Positions 34,300 through 44,352 of a DNA stretch of 64,000 bases are shown here, in pieces. Position 1 is the stretch's first letter; each line of letters opens with the position of its first letter. The notes under the pieces are model-generated. The model was not told the DNA's origin, ran no database searches, and worked only from the letters and a program-made list of their open reading frames with translations. Source of the stretch: Granulosicoccaceae sp. 1_MG-2023 (GTDB lineage: Bacteria; Pseudomonadota; Gammaproteobacteria; Granulosicoccales; Granulosicoccaceae); contig JAUOPI010000003.1 of assembly GCA_030546905.1 (NCBI GenBank), positions 62,001 to 126,000 on the forward strand. The letters run 5' to 3'. The translations under genes and the position numbers were made by a program.

Positions 34300-36348
34300 A
34301 TGAAACGACATAATCTGCTTATGACCGGCCTTTGCGCTGCCCTGCTCAGTGCTTGCAGTGACAGCAGCGACTATGATTTTGACAGCAGCCGCGAGGCCTC
34401 AGTGGCCGACGCCGCGACCAACAGCCAGAGCAGCTTTGCGCCACGTTACGACCCGGCCAACGGCCTGCTGCCTTTTCCGGACAACCTGCTGTTCTCCGGT
34501 AGCAACGACGGCACACTGAATATTCCGGTCGATGACCCGGACGATTTCAGCGACCCGCTGGTCGCCCTCAATGCGCTGGACGGCTTCTCCACCAGTGCGC
34601 CGATCAGCGTCTCCATGACCCAGACGATCGACCCGGACACAGTCGTCGGCGGCGACACGGTGCGGGTCTTCGAAGTCACGCTTGACGCCGCCAGCGGCGC
34701 GCTCAGCAGCATCGTACGCGAACTGGGCGGGGACGAGATCTACGCCACGGTCAGCGGCGACGCCGACGACACCATCGTGATTCTGCCGCTGCTGCCGCTG
34801 ACGCCGGCGACCAGCTATCTGGTGGTGCTCAGCAACGGCATTTCCAACACGGCCTCACCGTCCGTGCCGGCAGACAAAAGCGTCTCCTATTACCTGACCT
34901 CCGGTGACAACGAGCTGAGCGGCGAGCTGGCCGCGCTTGAACCGCTGCGCCAACTGACCGCCAGCTTTGAGGCCGGCGCCGTCAGCGCCGGCATCGACGA
35001 GGACGACATCATCCTCAGTTGGGCCTTCACCACCCAGGACGTGCAAAGCAGCTTCGATGCGCTTAAAACCACGGTCAGCGAACAGACCATCACCCTGGTG
35101 CCGCGTTCCCTGAACAGCGCCAGCCTCGGCGAAGGCTTTGACGGCAGCGCCGACATCTACGTCGGCGCCCTGAGCCTGCCCTACTACCAGAACGCCCCGC
35201 AGGACGGCGACGACAGCGCCGTCACCGCAGGCTTCTGGCAGACCGCCAGCGGCGGGTTTACCACCCGTTTTGACCCGGCCCCGCAGCAACGCTCAACGCA
35301 AACCGTGCCTCTGCTGATCAGCGTACCGGCCGCCGATGAGGCACCGGATGACGGCTGGCCGGTGGCGATTTTCCAACACGGCATTACCCGCAACCGCAGT
35401 GACATGCTGGCGCTGGCCGACAGCATGGGCAAGGCCGGCGTGGCGCTGGTGGCGATTGATCTGCCACTGCACGGCATCACCGATGTGAGCAATATGCTGC
35501 ATGCGGACGGGCCGCTGATGGCGTCGCTGAATGCCAGCGAGCGGCATTTTTCGCTCGACCTGCAGGACAACGACTCCGGACAAAGCGGCAGCGACGGCCT
35601 GACCGACGATTCAGGCAGCCATTTCTACAACCTCGCCAACCTGCTCAATGCCCGCGACAATCTACGCCAAAGCGTCTCGGACCTGCTTCATCTGCGCGCC
35701 AGTCTCGGCGAGCTGGACAGCATCGGCATCGACAGCGATCAGGTGAGTTTTATCGGCCAATCCCTCGGCGCCATCACCGGCACGGTGTTTCTGGCTCAGG
35801 ACGACACGGTCGGTGCGGCCATGTTGTCAGTGCCGGGCGTAGGGCTGGCGCAGTTGCTGGCCAATTCAGCGACATTCGGCCCGGCCATTGAGAGCGCCCT
35901 GTCCGATGCCGGCATCAGCGTCGGCAGCAGCGACTATGAGCAGTTCCTGAGCGCCGCACAAACCGTCCTCGACAGCGGTGATCCGGTCAACTTTGCCGCT
36001 GACGCGGCGGCGCTGCATCCGGCACTGCTGCACGAAGTGATCGGCGGCAGCGGCGGCTCCCTGCCCGATCAGGTAATCCCCAATGCCATCGCCGACGCGC
36101 CCTTATCCGGCACCGAAGCGCAAATCCGTCTGATGGCGCTACCGGGCATCACCGCCAGCGCCGGGGACGGCAGCAGCACGCTCAGTGGTGCGGTGCGTTT
36201 TATTGCCGGCGGGCACGGCTCGCTGCTGAGCCCGCAGGACGATAGCGCCACCACCGTGGAAATGCAGACTCAGGCGGCAAGCTATCTCGCCAGCGGCGGC
36301 ACCCGCGTGACGCTGAGCGATCTGAGCGTCATCGACACCGGCGAGTAA
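34300..36348 (+). CDS. VolA-like surface lipoprotein (lyso)phospholipase
   Basis: A 682-residue lipoprotein. The signal peptide ends in the lipobox LLSAC, with the lipidated Cys at residue 19, followed by an Asp/Ser-rich linker. Residues about 50-270 resemble the bacterial virulence-factor lipase N-terminal domain (YDPANGLLPFPDNLLFSG; TQTIDPDTVVGGDTVRVFEV). The alpha/beta-hydrolase part has the nucleophile elbow GQSLG with S488. In Vibrio, VolA is encoded beside FadL and releases fatty acids from lysophosphatidylcholine at the cell surface. The same order and coupling here support that role. A strong terminator ends the pair. Confidence 0.85.
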   Translation: MKRHNLLMTGLCAALLSACSDSSDYDFDSSREASVADAATNSQSSFAPRYDPANGLLPFPDNLLFSGSNDGTLNIPVDDPDDFSDPLVALNALDGFSTSAPISVSMTQTIDPDTVVGGDTVRVFEVTLDAASGALSSIVRELGGDEIYATVSGDADDTIVILPLLPLTPATSYLVVLSNGISNTASPSVPADKSVSYYLTSGDNELSGELAALEPLRQLTASFEAGAVSAGIDEDDIILSWAFTTQDVQSSFDALKTTVSEQTITLVPRSLNSASLGEGFDGSADIYVGALSLPYYQNAPQDGDDSAVTAGFWQTASGGFTTRFDPAPQQRSTQTVPLLISVPAADEAPDDGWPVAIFQHGITRNRSDMLALADSMGKAGVALVAIDLPLHGITDVSNMLHADGPLMASLNASERHFSLDLQDNDSGQSGSDGLTDDSGSHFYNLANLLNARDNLRQSVSDLLHLRASLGELDSIGIDSDQVSFIGQSLGAITGTVFLAQDDTVGAAMLSVPGVGLAQLLANSATFGPAIESALSDAGISVGSSDYEQFLSAAQTVLDSGDPVNFAADAAALHPALLHEVIGGSGGSLPDQVIPNAIADAPLSGTEAQIRLMALPGITASAGDGSSTLSGAVRFIAGGHGSLLSPQDDSATTVEMQTQAASYLASGGTRVTLSDLSVIDTGE

Positions 36349-36360
36349 GCCACAAAGCAG

Positions 36361-36390
36361 GAACCCGCCATCACGGCGGGTTCGTTTTTT
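36361..36390 (+). terminator. Rho-independent terminator of the fadL operon
   Basis: A 9-bp perfect stem, GAACCCGCC (36361-36369) with GGCGGGTTC (36375-36383), has a 5-base loop and is followed by GTTTTTT. It begins 12 bases after the stop of the lipoprotein gene. Confidence 0.93.
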
Positions 36391-36417
36391 CCTAAACCGC
36401 TGAACAAAACCGGCGCG

Positions 36418-38841
36418 TCAGCCCCGGCGGCCCGGATGGTCGTCAACCATAATCACCCGCCGCACCGCCTCCTGCGCCAGCCGGTAGCAATCGGCTTCCT
36501 CCTGCGTCAGCCTACCTTCAGTGACCAACGCGGTCAGCGCAGCACCGGCGTCCTCAGTGGGACCCGGCCGGAAGTTCAGCGCCCGCAGTTTTTTCTCTAC
36601 CGGCCCGGCCTCTACCACCTTGAGAAAGGCATCTTCCACCCGACCGGCAGCATCGTCCGGATCGGTGGTCACGTACAGACCACCGGTGAGCCGGTCACGC
36701 GCCTCGCCCGGCTCGAGAATGACCTGCGCCACCCGGTGGCCGAGCTGATCATTGGGCGTGCGGTAACGGCGTCCCAGCGGGAAGATCACCGCACGCAGGA
36801 ACAGGCCGGTGGCGGTGGAGGGAAAGTTGCGCAGGATCTGATCCAGCGCCACCTGGATTTCATACAGACAGTAACGGGCGCTCCATTCCATCAGGGCGCG
36901 ATCGGCTTCCGGCCGGCCGGTGTCCTGATAGCGTTTCAGCACCGCCGAACAGATGTACATATAGGTCAGCCCATCGGCAAAGCGGCCGGACAGTTTCTCA
37001 CGCCGCTTCAACCCGCCACCGAGAAACAGCAAGGCGAAATCGGCCAGAAACGCATAGGCCGCGCTCATACGTGCCAGACGGCGGTAATATTTGGCGCTTT
37101 CGTCGTCGACCGGGCTGGCCGCGAAATAACCGCGCGTCAAGCCATGCCAAAGCGCCCGCGCGCCATTGCCGGTGGTATAGGAAAGATGGCGCATCAGCGC
37201 ATCATCAAACTGCACCAACGCAGCCTTGGCATCTTCCAGCGACGCGGCTTCGATTTCCCGCACCAGCCATGGGTGGCAGCGCATCGCGCCCTGACCGAAG
37301 ATAATCATGCTGCGGGTCAGGATATTCGCGCCTTCCACGGTAATGCCTACCGGCACGCCCTGATAGGCGCGTCCCAGGTAATTACCCGGCCCCATGCAAA
37401 TCCCCTTGCCGCCATGCACGTCCATGGCATCGTTAATCACCTTCCGCATCCCTTCGGTGTTGTGGTATTTGAGCATGGCCGATACCACCGAAGGTTTTTC
37501 GCCCTGATCCAGCGCGGCACAGGTCAAACGCCGCCCGGCATCCATCATATAGGTGAGTCCGGCGATACGGGTGAGCGCTTCTTCGACGCCCTCGAATTTG
37601 CCGATGGGCAGATTGAACTGCTTGCGCACACGGGCATAGGCGCCGGTCATACGCGCGGCAAACTTACCCGAAGCCACGCCGTTGGACGGCAGTGAAATGC
37701 CACGTCCGGCCGACAGGGACTCCATCAGCATACGCCAACCCTGGCCGACCATTTCCTGACCGCCGATCACCCAGTCCATGGGCACAAAAACATCCTTACC
37801 GCTGTTCGGCCCGTTCATAAAAGCCTGATTAAGCGGATAATGCCGACGCCCGATATTCACACCGGGGGTACTGGTGGGAATCAGCGCACAGGTAATACCC
37901 AGATCTTCCTCCCCGCCCAGCAGACCGTCCGGGTCATAAGCGCGGAAGGCCAGCCCCAGTACGGTAGCGACCGGCCCCAGGGTGATATAGCGTTTTTCCC
38001 AGCTGACCCGCAGGCCAAGCACCTCACGCCCCTCAAACTCACCTTTACAGACAATACCCGTATCGGGCATGGCCGCCGCATCGGAACCGGCGGTCGGGCC
38101 GGTCAGGGCAAAACAGGGAATTTCCTCGCCGACCGCCAGACGCGGCAGGTAGTAATCCTTCTGCGCCTCTGTGCCGTAGTGCATCAGCAGCTCGGCCGGG
38201 CCCAGCGAGTTAGGCACCATCACCGTCACCCCACCGGTCACCGAGCGCGCCGAGAGCTTGGTGACCACTTCCGAGTGACCCATGGCACTAAAGCCCAGGC
38301 CGCCGTATTCCCTGGGGATCACCATGCCGAAGAAGCGCTGCTCTTTCATGTACTGCCAGACATGCTCAGGCAGATCATTCAGCTCATGGGTGATCTGCCA
38401 GTCATCGAGCATGGCGCAAAGCGTTTCCGTCGGTCCGTCGATAAATGCCTGCTCCTCGGCACTGAGACGCGCTTCGGGCGTTGAGAGCAGCTGCTGCCAG
38501 TCGGGCTTGCCGCGAAACAGCTCGCCTTCCCACCAAACCGTGCCTGCCTCAATCGCGGTGCGTTCGGTCCCGGACATGGGCGGCAACACGGCCCTTACAT
38601 AGCCGAGCAAGGGCTTGCTGATCAGCCGGTGTCGCAGCGGCGTAATTGCAAACACCAGCATCCCGGCCAGAAACAACAACCACACCACCACCGCCACGCT
38701 GCCGCCGAGCACGCCGGTCAGGCTGAACACCGACAACACACCGCCGATCGCCAGAATCGATAAAAACAGCCCGGGCCCGAAGCTTGCCAACAGCCACAGC
38801 GCCGCAAGCAAGGCCAACAAACAACTTAGAATCGTCATCAT
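36418..38841 (-). CDS. fadE: FadE-type acyl-CoA dehydrogenase (long form)
   Basis: An 807-residue acyl-CoA dehydrogenase of the gammaproteobacterial FadE family, catalysing the first oxidation of straight-chain fatty acyl-CoAs. The N-terminus has two hydrophobic segments (residues 1-30 and 36-68), as in E. coli FadE. The ACAD core has FGMVIPREYGGLGFSAMGHS, FALTGPTAGSDAAAMPDTG and DVHGGKGICMGPGNYLGRAY. The C-terminal DUF1974-like domain carries FLGGGLKRREKLSGRFAD. The start has two consecutive ATGs (38841, 38838). It is convergent with the fadL operon and divergent from folE. FadR- or PsrA-type control is likely, but no operator was recognised. Confidence 0.94.
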   Translation of the reverse strand: MMTILSCLLALLAALWLLASFGPGLFLSILAIGGVLSVFSLTGVLGGSVAVVVWLLFLAGMLVFAITPLRHRLISKPLLGYVRAVLPPMSGTERTAIEAGTVWWEGELFRGKPDWQQLLSTPEARLSAEEQAFIDGPTETLCAMLDDWQITHELNDLPEHVWQYMKEQRFFGMVIPREYGGLGFSAMGHSEVVTKLSARSVTGGVTVMVPNSLGPAELLMHYGTEAQKDYYLPRLAVGEEIPCFALTGPTAGSDAAAMPDTGIVCKGEFEGREVLGLRVSWEKRYITLGPVATVLGLAFRAYDPDGLLGGEEDLGITCALIPTSTPGVNIGRRHYPLNQAFMNGPNSGKDVFVPMDWVIGGQEMVGQGWRMLMESLSAGRGISLPSNGVASGKFAARMTGAYARVRKQFNLPIGKFEGVEEALTRIAGLTYMMDAGRRLTCAALDQGEKPSVVSAMLKYHNTEGMRKVINDAMDVHGGKGICMGPGNYLGRAYQGVPVGITVEGANILTRSMIIFGQGAMRCHPWLVREIEAASLEDAKAALVQFDDALMRHLSYTTGNGARALWHGLTRGYFAASPVDDESAKYYRRLARMSAAYAFLADFALLFLGGGLKRREKLSGRFADGLTYMYICSAVLKRYQDTGRPEADRALMEWSARYCLYEIQVALDQILRNFPSTATGLFLRAVIFPLGRRYRTPNDQLGHRVAQVILEPGEARDRLTGGLYVTTDPDDAAGRVEDAFLKVVEAGPVEKKLRALNFRPGPTEDAGAALTALVTEGRLTQEEADCYRLAQEAVRRVIMVDDHPGRRG

Positions 38842-39083
38842 GGTCGTCTTACCCCGATTAAACCCGCCGCCAGGGGCAACAGGTGATTGAGACTACGCGC
38901 GCCGCCGCTGCCTGATACAAGCGGCACAGGCCGGCGTGCGTTTATATAATTCATCATCCAGCCTATAGCAATTAGCATGCGTATCACATCCTACCGTGGG
39001 GACAGAGCCACTGGTCAGCCCGACAGCCATGGGATACTCTTGCACGCTTGTCAGTATTAAAAGGCGCCAGCGCTGAAACGCTT

Positions 39084-39635
39084 ATGAACCCCATAGAACA
39101 ATCCTACGCCGACATCATCCGTGAGCTGGGCGAAGACCTGGAGCGCGACGGACTGCGCGACACACCGGCACGTGCGGCCAAGGCCATGCAGTTCCTGACC
39201 CGCGGCTACCACCAGTCACTCGAGGAAGTCGTCAACGGCGCGATCTTCGAATCCGACAGCGATGAGATGGTGATCGTCAGCAATATCGAGCTCTACTCCA
39301 TGTGCGAGCACCATATGCTGCCGTTTATCGGTAAGTGCCATGTGGCCTATCTGCCACGCGGCAAGGTGATCGGCCTGTCCAAGATCGCACGTATTGTGGA
39401 TATGTTTGCGAGGCGCCTGCAGATTCAGGAACAGCTGACCAAGCAAATCGCCGAAGCGATTCAGGAAGTCACTCAAGGTGCCGGCGTCGGCGTGGTGATT
39501 GAAGCCAAGCATATGTGCATGATGATGCGCGGCGTGGAAAAGCAGAACTCGACCATGATGACGTCCATGATGCTCGGACATTTCCGCGAAAACCAGAATA
39601 CCCGCACCGAATTCCTCAAGCTGATCCGCGGCTGA
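39084..39635 (+). CDS. folE: GTP cyclohydrolase I
   Basis: A 183-residue homodecameric enzyme that converts GTP to dihydroneopterin triphosphate, the first step of folate synthesis. Zinc-site and catalytic residues are in [13 protein letters not shown] and in [16 protein letters not shown]. The substrate-binding segment [20 protein letters not shown] is intact. The N-terminus is short, as in Pseudomonas FolE. The ATG at 39084 begins the conserved helix; a TTG 12 codons earlier is possible. The promoter is in the 240-base divergent region shared with fadE. Confidence 0.95.
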   Translation: MNPIEQSYADIIRELGEDLERDGLRDTPARAAKAMQFLTRGYHQSLEEVVNGAIFESDSDEMVIVSNIELYSMCEHHMLPFIGKCHVAYLPRGKVIGLSKIARIVDMFARRLQIQEQLTKQIAEAIQEVTQGAGVGVVIEAKHMCMMMRGVEKQNSTMMTSMMLGHFRENQNTRTEFLKLIRG

Positions 39636-39653
39636 TTCCCGCCCGCCGCGCAT

Positions 39654-39682
39654 AAAAAAAGCCGGCATCTGCAATGCCGGCT
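39654..39682 (-). terminator. Terminator of cysG (convergent site)
   Basis: A 9-bp stem, AGCCGGCAT (39660-39668) with ATGCCGGCT (39674-39682), has a 5-base loop. On the minus strand it is followed by seven T residues. It lies 11 bases after the cysG stop and 20 bases from the folE stop on the other strand. Confidence 0.85.
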
Positions 39683-39693
39683 TGCTGAGCAAG

Positions 39694-41154
39694 CTACCCG
39701 TCTGTCTGCGGCGGGTGATCACGGTCGAAGTAATCACTCATGCTGAGCACGCTCTCACCGACCAGCGACTGTCCGGGCCGGAACCACTGCAGCTTGTTAT
39801 GCAGCGAGACCACCTCACCGACGATAATCAGCGTCGGTGCGTGCACATCATTGGCCGCCACCAGCCCCGGCAGGCTGCTCAGATCGCCGATCAGCACGCG
39901 GTGCGAGGGCGTGGTGCCCTGCTGTACCAGCGCCGCCGGTGTCGTCGCCGCCCGGCCGTGGGCGATCAGCTCGCGGCAGATCACGTCGATGCCCTGCAAG
40001 CCCATATAAAACACCACAGTCTGATTGGTATTGGCCAGCATCGGCCAGTTCAGATCCACCGAGCCGTCTTTGAGATGGCCGGTCACAAAAATACAAGCCT
40101 GTGAGTAATCGCGGTGCGTCAGCGGAATCCCCGAATAGCTGGCACAACCGGATGCCGCGGTGATCCCCGGCACCACCTGAAAGCTCACGCCTTCATCGAT
40201 CAGGGTTTCGATTTCCTCGCCGCCGCGGCCGAAAATAAACGGATCGCCGCCTTTGAGGCGCAAGACACGCTTGCCGGCCTTGGCATGTTGCACCAGCAAG
40301 GCATTGATCCCGCCCTGCGGCACCGCATGGCTGGCCGCTTTCTTACCGACATAAATCCGCTCGGCACCGGCCCGCACCAGATTCATGATCGGCGGCGAGA
40401 CCAGCCGGTCGTAGATCACCACATCGGCCTGCTGCATCAGCCGCAAGGCGCGGAACGTCAGCAGATCCGGATCGCCCGGCCCCGCGCCCACCAGATACAC
40501 CTCACCGGCCGGCGCTTTTTGCTCAGGTCCGGCCGCCAGCGCCGCGATCAGCGCCTCACGCGCCTCATCGACCCGCCCGGCAAACACCAGTTCGGCCACC
40601 GGCCCTTCCAGCACCGACTCCCAAAAACGCCGCCGCTCACGCTGCCCGGCAAAAACCTCACTGGCCTGCACGCGGAACTCCCCGACCAGCGCGGCCAGGT
40701 CGCCGTATGCCGAGGGCACGTAGCTTTCCAGGCGTGATTTAAGCATGCGCGACAAGACCGGTGATGTGCCCTCGGTGGAGACCGCAATACGGATCGGATC
40801 GCGGTTAATCACCGCCGGCAGGGTAAAACTCGACTGCGCACCGGCATCGGCCACATTCACCGGTATGGCCCGCGCAGCGCACAGGTCGGCAATATGCTGA
40901 TTGACCGCGCGATTGCCGGTGGCGGCGATCACCAACCACTGACCATCGATATCGCTGTCCTGAAACTCGCGCCGGTGCAAGGCACTTAAGCGCCCAAGCA
41001 ACGGGTCGAGCCGCTCACTGAGCCGGGTTGCCACCAAGGTGACCTGTGCCCCCGCCTCCAGCAGCGGCGCCAGTTTGCGTGCCGCCACGGGACCGCCGCC
41101 GACCAGCAGACAGGGACGCTCTGCGCATTCAAGAAAAACCGGAAGAAAACCCAT
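39694..41154 (-). CDS. cysG: Siroheme synthase CysG (multifunctional)
   Basis: A 486-residue fusion. The N-terminal precorrin-2 dehydrogenase/ferrochelatase part has an NAD-binding LLVGGGPVAARK (residues 17-27) and the catalytic Asp near 103 in VADAGAQSSFTLP. The C-terminal SAM-dependent uroporphyrinogen-III methyltransferase part has VYLVGAGPGDPDLLT (near 219), LRLKGGDPFIFGRGGEE and VPGITAASGCASYSGIPLTH. It makes siroheme for nitrite and sulfite reductases. The ATG at 41154 starts the conserved N-terminus; 64 upstream in-frame residues are not family-like. Its neighbourhood with the nrt genes points to nitrite assimilation as its main purpose here. Confidence 0.95.
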   Translation of the reverse strand: MGFLPVFLECAERPCLLVGGGPVAARKLAPLLEAGAQVTLVATRLSERLDPLLGRLSALHRREFQDSDIDGQWLVIAATGNRAVNQHIADLCAARAIPVNVADAGAQSSFTLPAVINRDPIRIAVSTEGTSPVLSRMLKSRLESYVPSAYGDLAALVGEFRVQASEVFAGQRERRRFWESVLEGPVAELVFAGRVDEAREALIAALAAGPEQKAPAGEVYLVGAGPGDPDLLTFRALRLMQQADVVIYDRLVSPPIMNLVRAGAERIYVGKKAASHAVPQGGINALLVQHAKAGKRVLRLKGGDPFIFGRGGEEIETLIDEGVSFQVVPGITAASGCASYSGIPLTHRDYSQACIFVTGHLKDGSVDLNWPMLANTNQTVVFYMGLQGIDVICRELIAHGRAATTPAALVQQGTTPSHRVLIGDLSSLPGLVAANDVHAPTLIIVGEVVSLHNKLQWFRPGQSLVGESVLSMSDYFDRDHPPQTDG

Positions 41155-41290
41155 CAACAACACCACTCGCCGAAGAAAATCAAAGTTTACGCAAAAGCCC
41201 GCCGCGATGCAGAGCACCGTGCACGGCACGCGCTTTACCCCACCACAGGGCGCGGGTAATCTAGCGGCTTTTGCACAGCGGATAAACCCC

Positions 41291-42400
41291 ATGACAGACA
41301 CCCGCGCCGCGCAGCATCTGCGCGCCTGCATCGGCAAGGTCGCCACCGGCCCCGATTACAGCAAAGATCTGGATTTCGATGAGGCCTACGCCGCCATGCA
41401 ACATATTCTCTCGGGTAAGGCCGATCCGGTACAGGCCGGCATTTACCTGATTGCCCTGCGTATGAAGCGTGAAACCGACACGGAGAATCTGGCCACGCTG
41501 AAAGCCATTCAGGACAATATGACGCCGCTGAGCGTGGCGCTGGATCAGTTGGTTGATATCGCCGACGCCTACGACGGCTGGGTCCGCGGCACCAATATCA
41601 GCGCCTTTGTCGCGCCGCTGCTGGCCGCCTGCGGTTTGCCGGCGCTGTGCAGCGGTGTGGTCTCGGTCGGCCCCAAACACGGCGTCAATCAGCACAAGCA
41701 GCTTAAAGCCGCCGGTATTGATGTACTGATGCGTCCGGCTCAGGTGAAAGCGGCACTGGAAAACCCAGCCTGCGGCTGGGCCTACCTGGATCAGTCAGTC
41801 AGTTGCCCGGCGCTGAACGCACTGCTGCCGCTGCGCGAGCAAATGGTCAAGCGTCCGCTGCTGACCACACTGGAAACCCTCACCCGTCCGGTGCAGGCAG
41901 GCCGGACCCATCTGTGGACCGGTTATGTGCACAAAGCCTATCCGCCGGTCTACAGCACGCTGGCCATGGCCGCCGGTTATGACAGCGCACTGGTGGTGCG
42001 CGGCGTCGAAGGCGGTGTATTGCCGTCCTTGCAGCAAAGCGCCAGCACCTACCGCACCTTCCGCGATGCCGGCGCGATGCAGCACGGCGAATCCGATCCC
42101 CACGCGCTGGGCCTGAACCACAGCCGCCGCTGCCTGCCGCTTCCCGATGGTCTGGCCCGCCGCGACGACGGCGATACGCCCGTTATGGACGCGCTTGCCG
42201 CCGCCGCTGCCGATGCGGCACTGGCGGCCCTACAGGGAGCGCCCGGTGCGGCACGCGACAGTCTGATTTACGGCGCCGCCCTGGCACTCTGGCACTGTGG
42301 CGTCAGCGCTTCGCTTGAGCAGGCCGCCGCCGATGCCGCGAAGGCACTCGACGACGGCTCAGCCTACCAGCGCTTCTGCGCCCTGCGCGACAGCCACTGA
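41291..42400 (+). CDS. Anthranilate-phosphoribosyltransferase-like protein (TrpD2 family)
   Basis: A 369-residue protein with the TrpD fold: an N-terminal helical segment (FDEAYAAMQHILSGKADPVQ, where TrpD has its anthranilate-site helices) and a nucleoside-phosphorylase-like core. The PRPP-binding GTGGD of true TrpD is replaced by YDGWVRGTNIS, and the KHGNR loop reads GPKHGVNQHKQ. Tryptophan synthesis is therefore unlikely. E. coli YbiB (TrpD2) is a related nucleic-acid-binding protein. The ATG at 41291 follows a weak GGATAA site. It is divergent from cysG and convergent with the nitrate ABC ATPase, so a role linked to nitrate assimilation is inferred from position. Confidence 0.8.
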   Translation: MTDTRAAQHLRACIGKVATGPDYSKDLDFDEAYAAMQHILSGKADPVQAGIYLIALRMKRETDTENLATLKAIQDNMTPLSVALDQLVDIADAYDGWVRGTNISAFVAPLLAACGLPALCSGVVSVGPKHGVNQHKQLKAAGIDVLMRPAQVKAALENPACGWAYLDQSVSCPALNALLPLREQMVKRPLLTTLETLTRPVQAGRTHLWTGYVHKAYPPVYSTLAMAAGYDSALVVRGVEGGVLPSLQQSASTYRTFRDAGAMQHGESDPHALGLNHSRRCLPLPDGLARRDDGDTPVMDALAAAAADAALAALQGAPGAARDSLIYGAALALWHCGVSASLEQAAADAAKALDDGSAYQRFCALRDSH

Positions 42401-42411
42401 GCGGCCGCGTA

Positions 42412-43287
<876 letters not shown>

Positions 43288-43318
43288 CGCATAAACCTGT
43301 TTGTGTTGAATGACGCGG

Positions 43319-44314
43319 CTAGCGCAGCGCGGATTTTTTGTCCCATGAGACACGGCGTTGTAGCAGCAACATGGCACGGTCGAGGATGTAGCCGATCAGA
43401 CCGATGACCAGCACGGCCGCCATAATCCGCGCCAGCGAACTGGAACTGCCATTCTGGAATTCATCCCAGACAAATTTGCCAAGCCCGGGGTTCTGCGCCA
43501 GCATTTCCGCTGCGATCAGCACCATCCAGGCAATCCCCAGCGACAAGCGCATACCGGTGAAAATCGCCGGGATCGAGGACGGCAGGACGATTTTCTGCAC
43601 ATGCGTCAGCGGCTTGAGCGACAGCACGCGGCTGACATTGACCAGGTCTTTCTCGATCGAAGCCACACCGACCGAGGTATTGATCACCATCGGCCACAGG
43701 CAACACAGGGTCACGGTAATCATCGAGGTGACAAAGGATTTCGGCACCATCGGATCATCCGAAACATACAAGGCTGACACCACCATGGTGACCAGCGGCA
43801 ACCACGCCAGCGGCGAGACCGGTTTGAAGATCTGAATCACCGGATTGACCGCCGCATTCACTGTTTTATTCAACCCGATGGCAATGCCCAGGGGAATCGC
43901 AATAATCGCGGCCAGTACAAAGCCGGAGGCGACAGTGACCAGACTGGTGACGATCTGATCGATAAACGTCTCCTTGCCGGTGTAGGCCCGGATGCGCGGC
44001 TCGTAGGTCGGGTCTTTGGCCACCCTGTCGGCGTTGCGGATTTCCTGACGCTCGTAGAACGCGGTCTCTTTTTCACGTTCCGCCAGATGCTCGGACATCA
44101 GGTTACCGAACTGCTCGGACACCGCCACCGGCCCCGGGAACTTGCCCAGCGAGGTATCGATCTGCTGCGCGGCCATGGACCAGAGCATCAGAAACACAGC
44201 AATACCGGCCAGTGGTGCGGCCAGCGGTTTTGCCACCCGCAACAACCATGGTCCCAGCCGGGTAAGGAAGGCGGCCCCGGAAGGGCCGCTGTTTTCGGAA
44301 ATTGTCGTACTCAT
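43319..44314 (-). CDS. nrtB: Nitrate ABC transporter permease NrtB
   Basis: A 331-residue inner-membrane permease with about six transmembrane helices. The cytoplasmic EAA-type loop is RVLSLKPLTHVQKIVLPSSI with the conserved Gly in IFTGMRLSLGIAWMVLIAAE, typical of nitrate permeases. A periplasmic stretch of about 70 residues (EHLAEREKETAFYERQE) sits after the first helix. ATG 44314 is preferred: AGGG lies eight bases upstream, and the GTG and ATG just before it leave too little room. It is 38 bases downstream of nrtA. Confidence 0.92.
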   Translation of the reverse strand: MSTTISENSGPSGAAFLTRLGPWLLRVAKPLAAPLAGIAVFLMLWSMAAQQIDTSLGKFPGPVAVSEQFGNLMSEHLAEREKETAFYERQEIRNADRVAKDPTYEPRIRAYTGKETFIDQIVTSLVTVASGFVLAAIIAIPLGIAIGLNKTVNAAVNPVIQIFKPVSPLAWLPLVTMVVSALYVSDDPMVPKSFVTSMITVTLCCLWPMVINTSVGVASIEKDLVNVSRVLSLKPLTHVQKIVLPSSIPAIFTGMRLSLGIAWMVLIAAEMLAQNPGLGKFVWDEFQNGSSSSLARIMAAVLVIGLIGYILDRAMLLLQRRVSWDKKSALR

Positions 44315-44352
44315 ACTCATCACCCTGAACGTGAAACTGACCCGGCCGCGGC

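Noticed and set aside
36436..37695. A 419-residue open frame antisense to fadE
   Set aside because: It is rich in His, Gln, Arg and Gly as expected from the complement of a GC-rich coding region. It has no domain pattern and lies wholly inside a convincing FadE.
41291..42400. Reading this gene as tryptophan-pathway trpD
   Set aside because: The PRPP-binding GTGGD motif is missing and no trp gene lies nearby.
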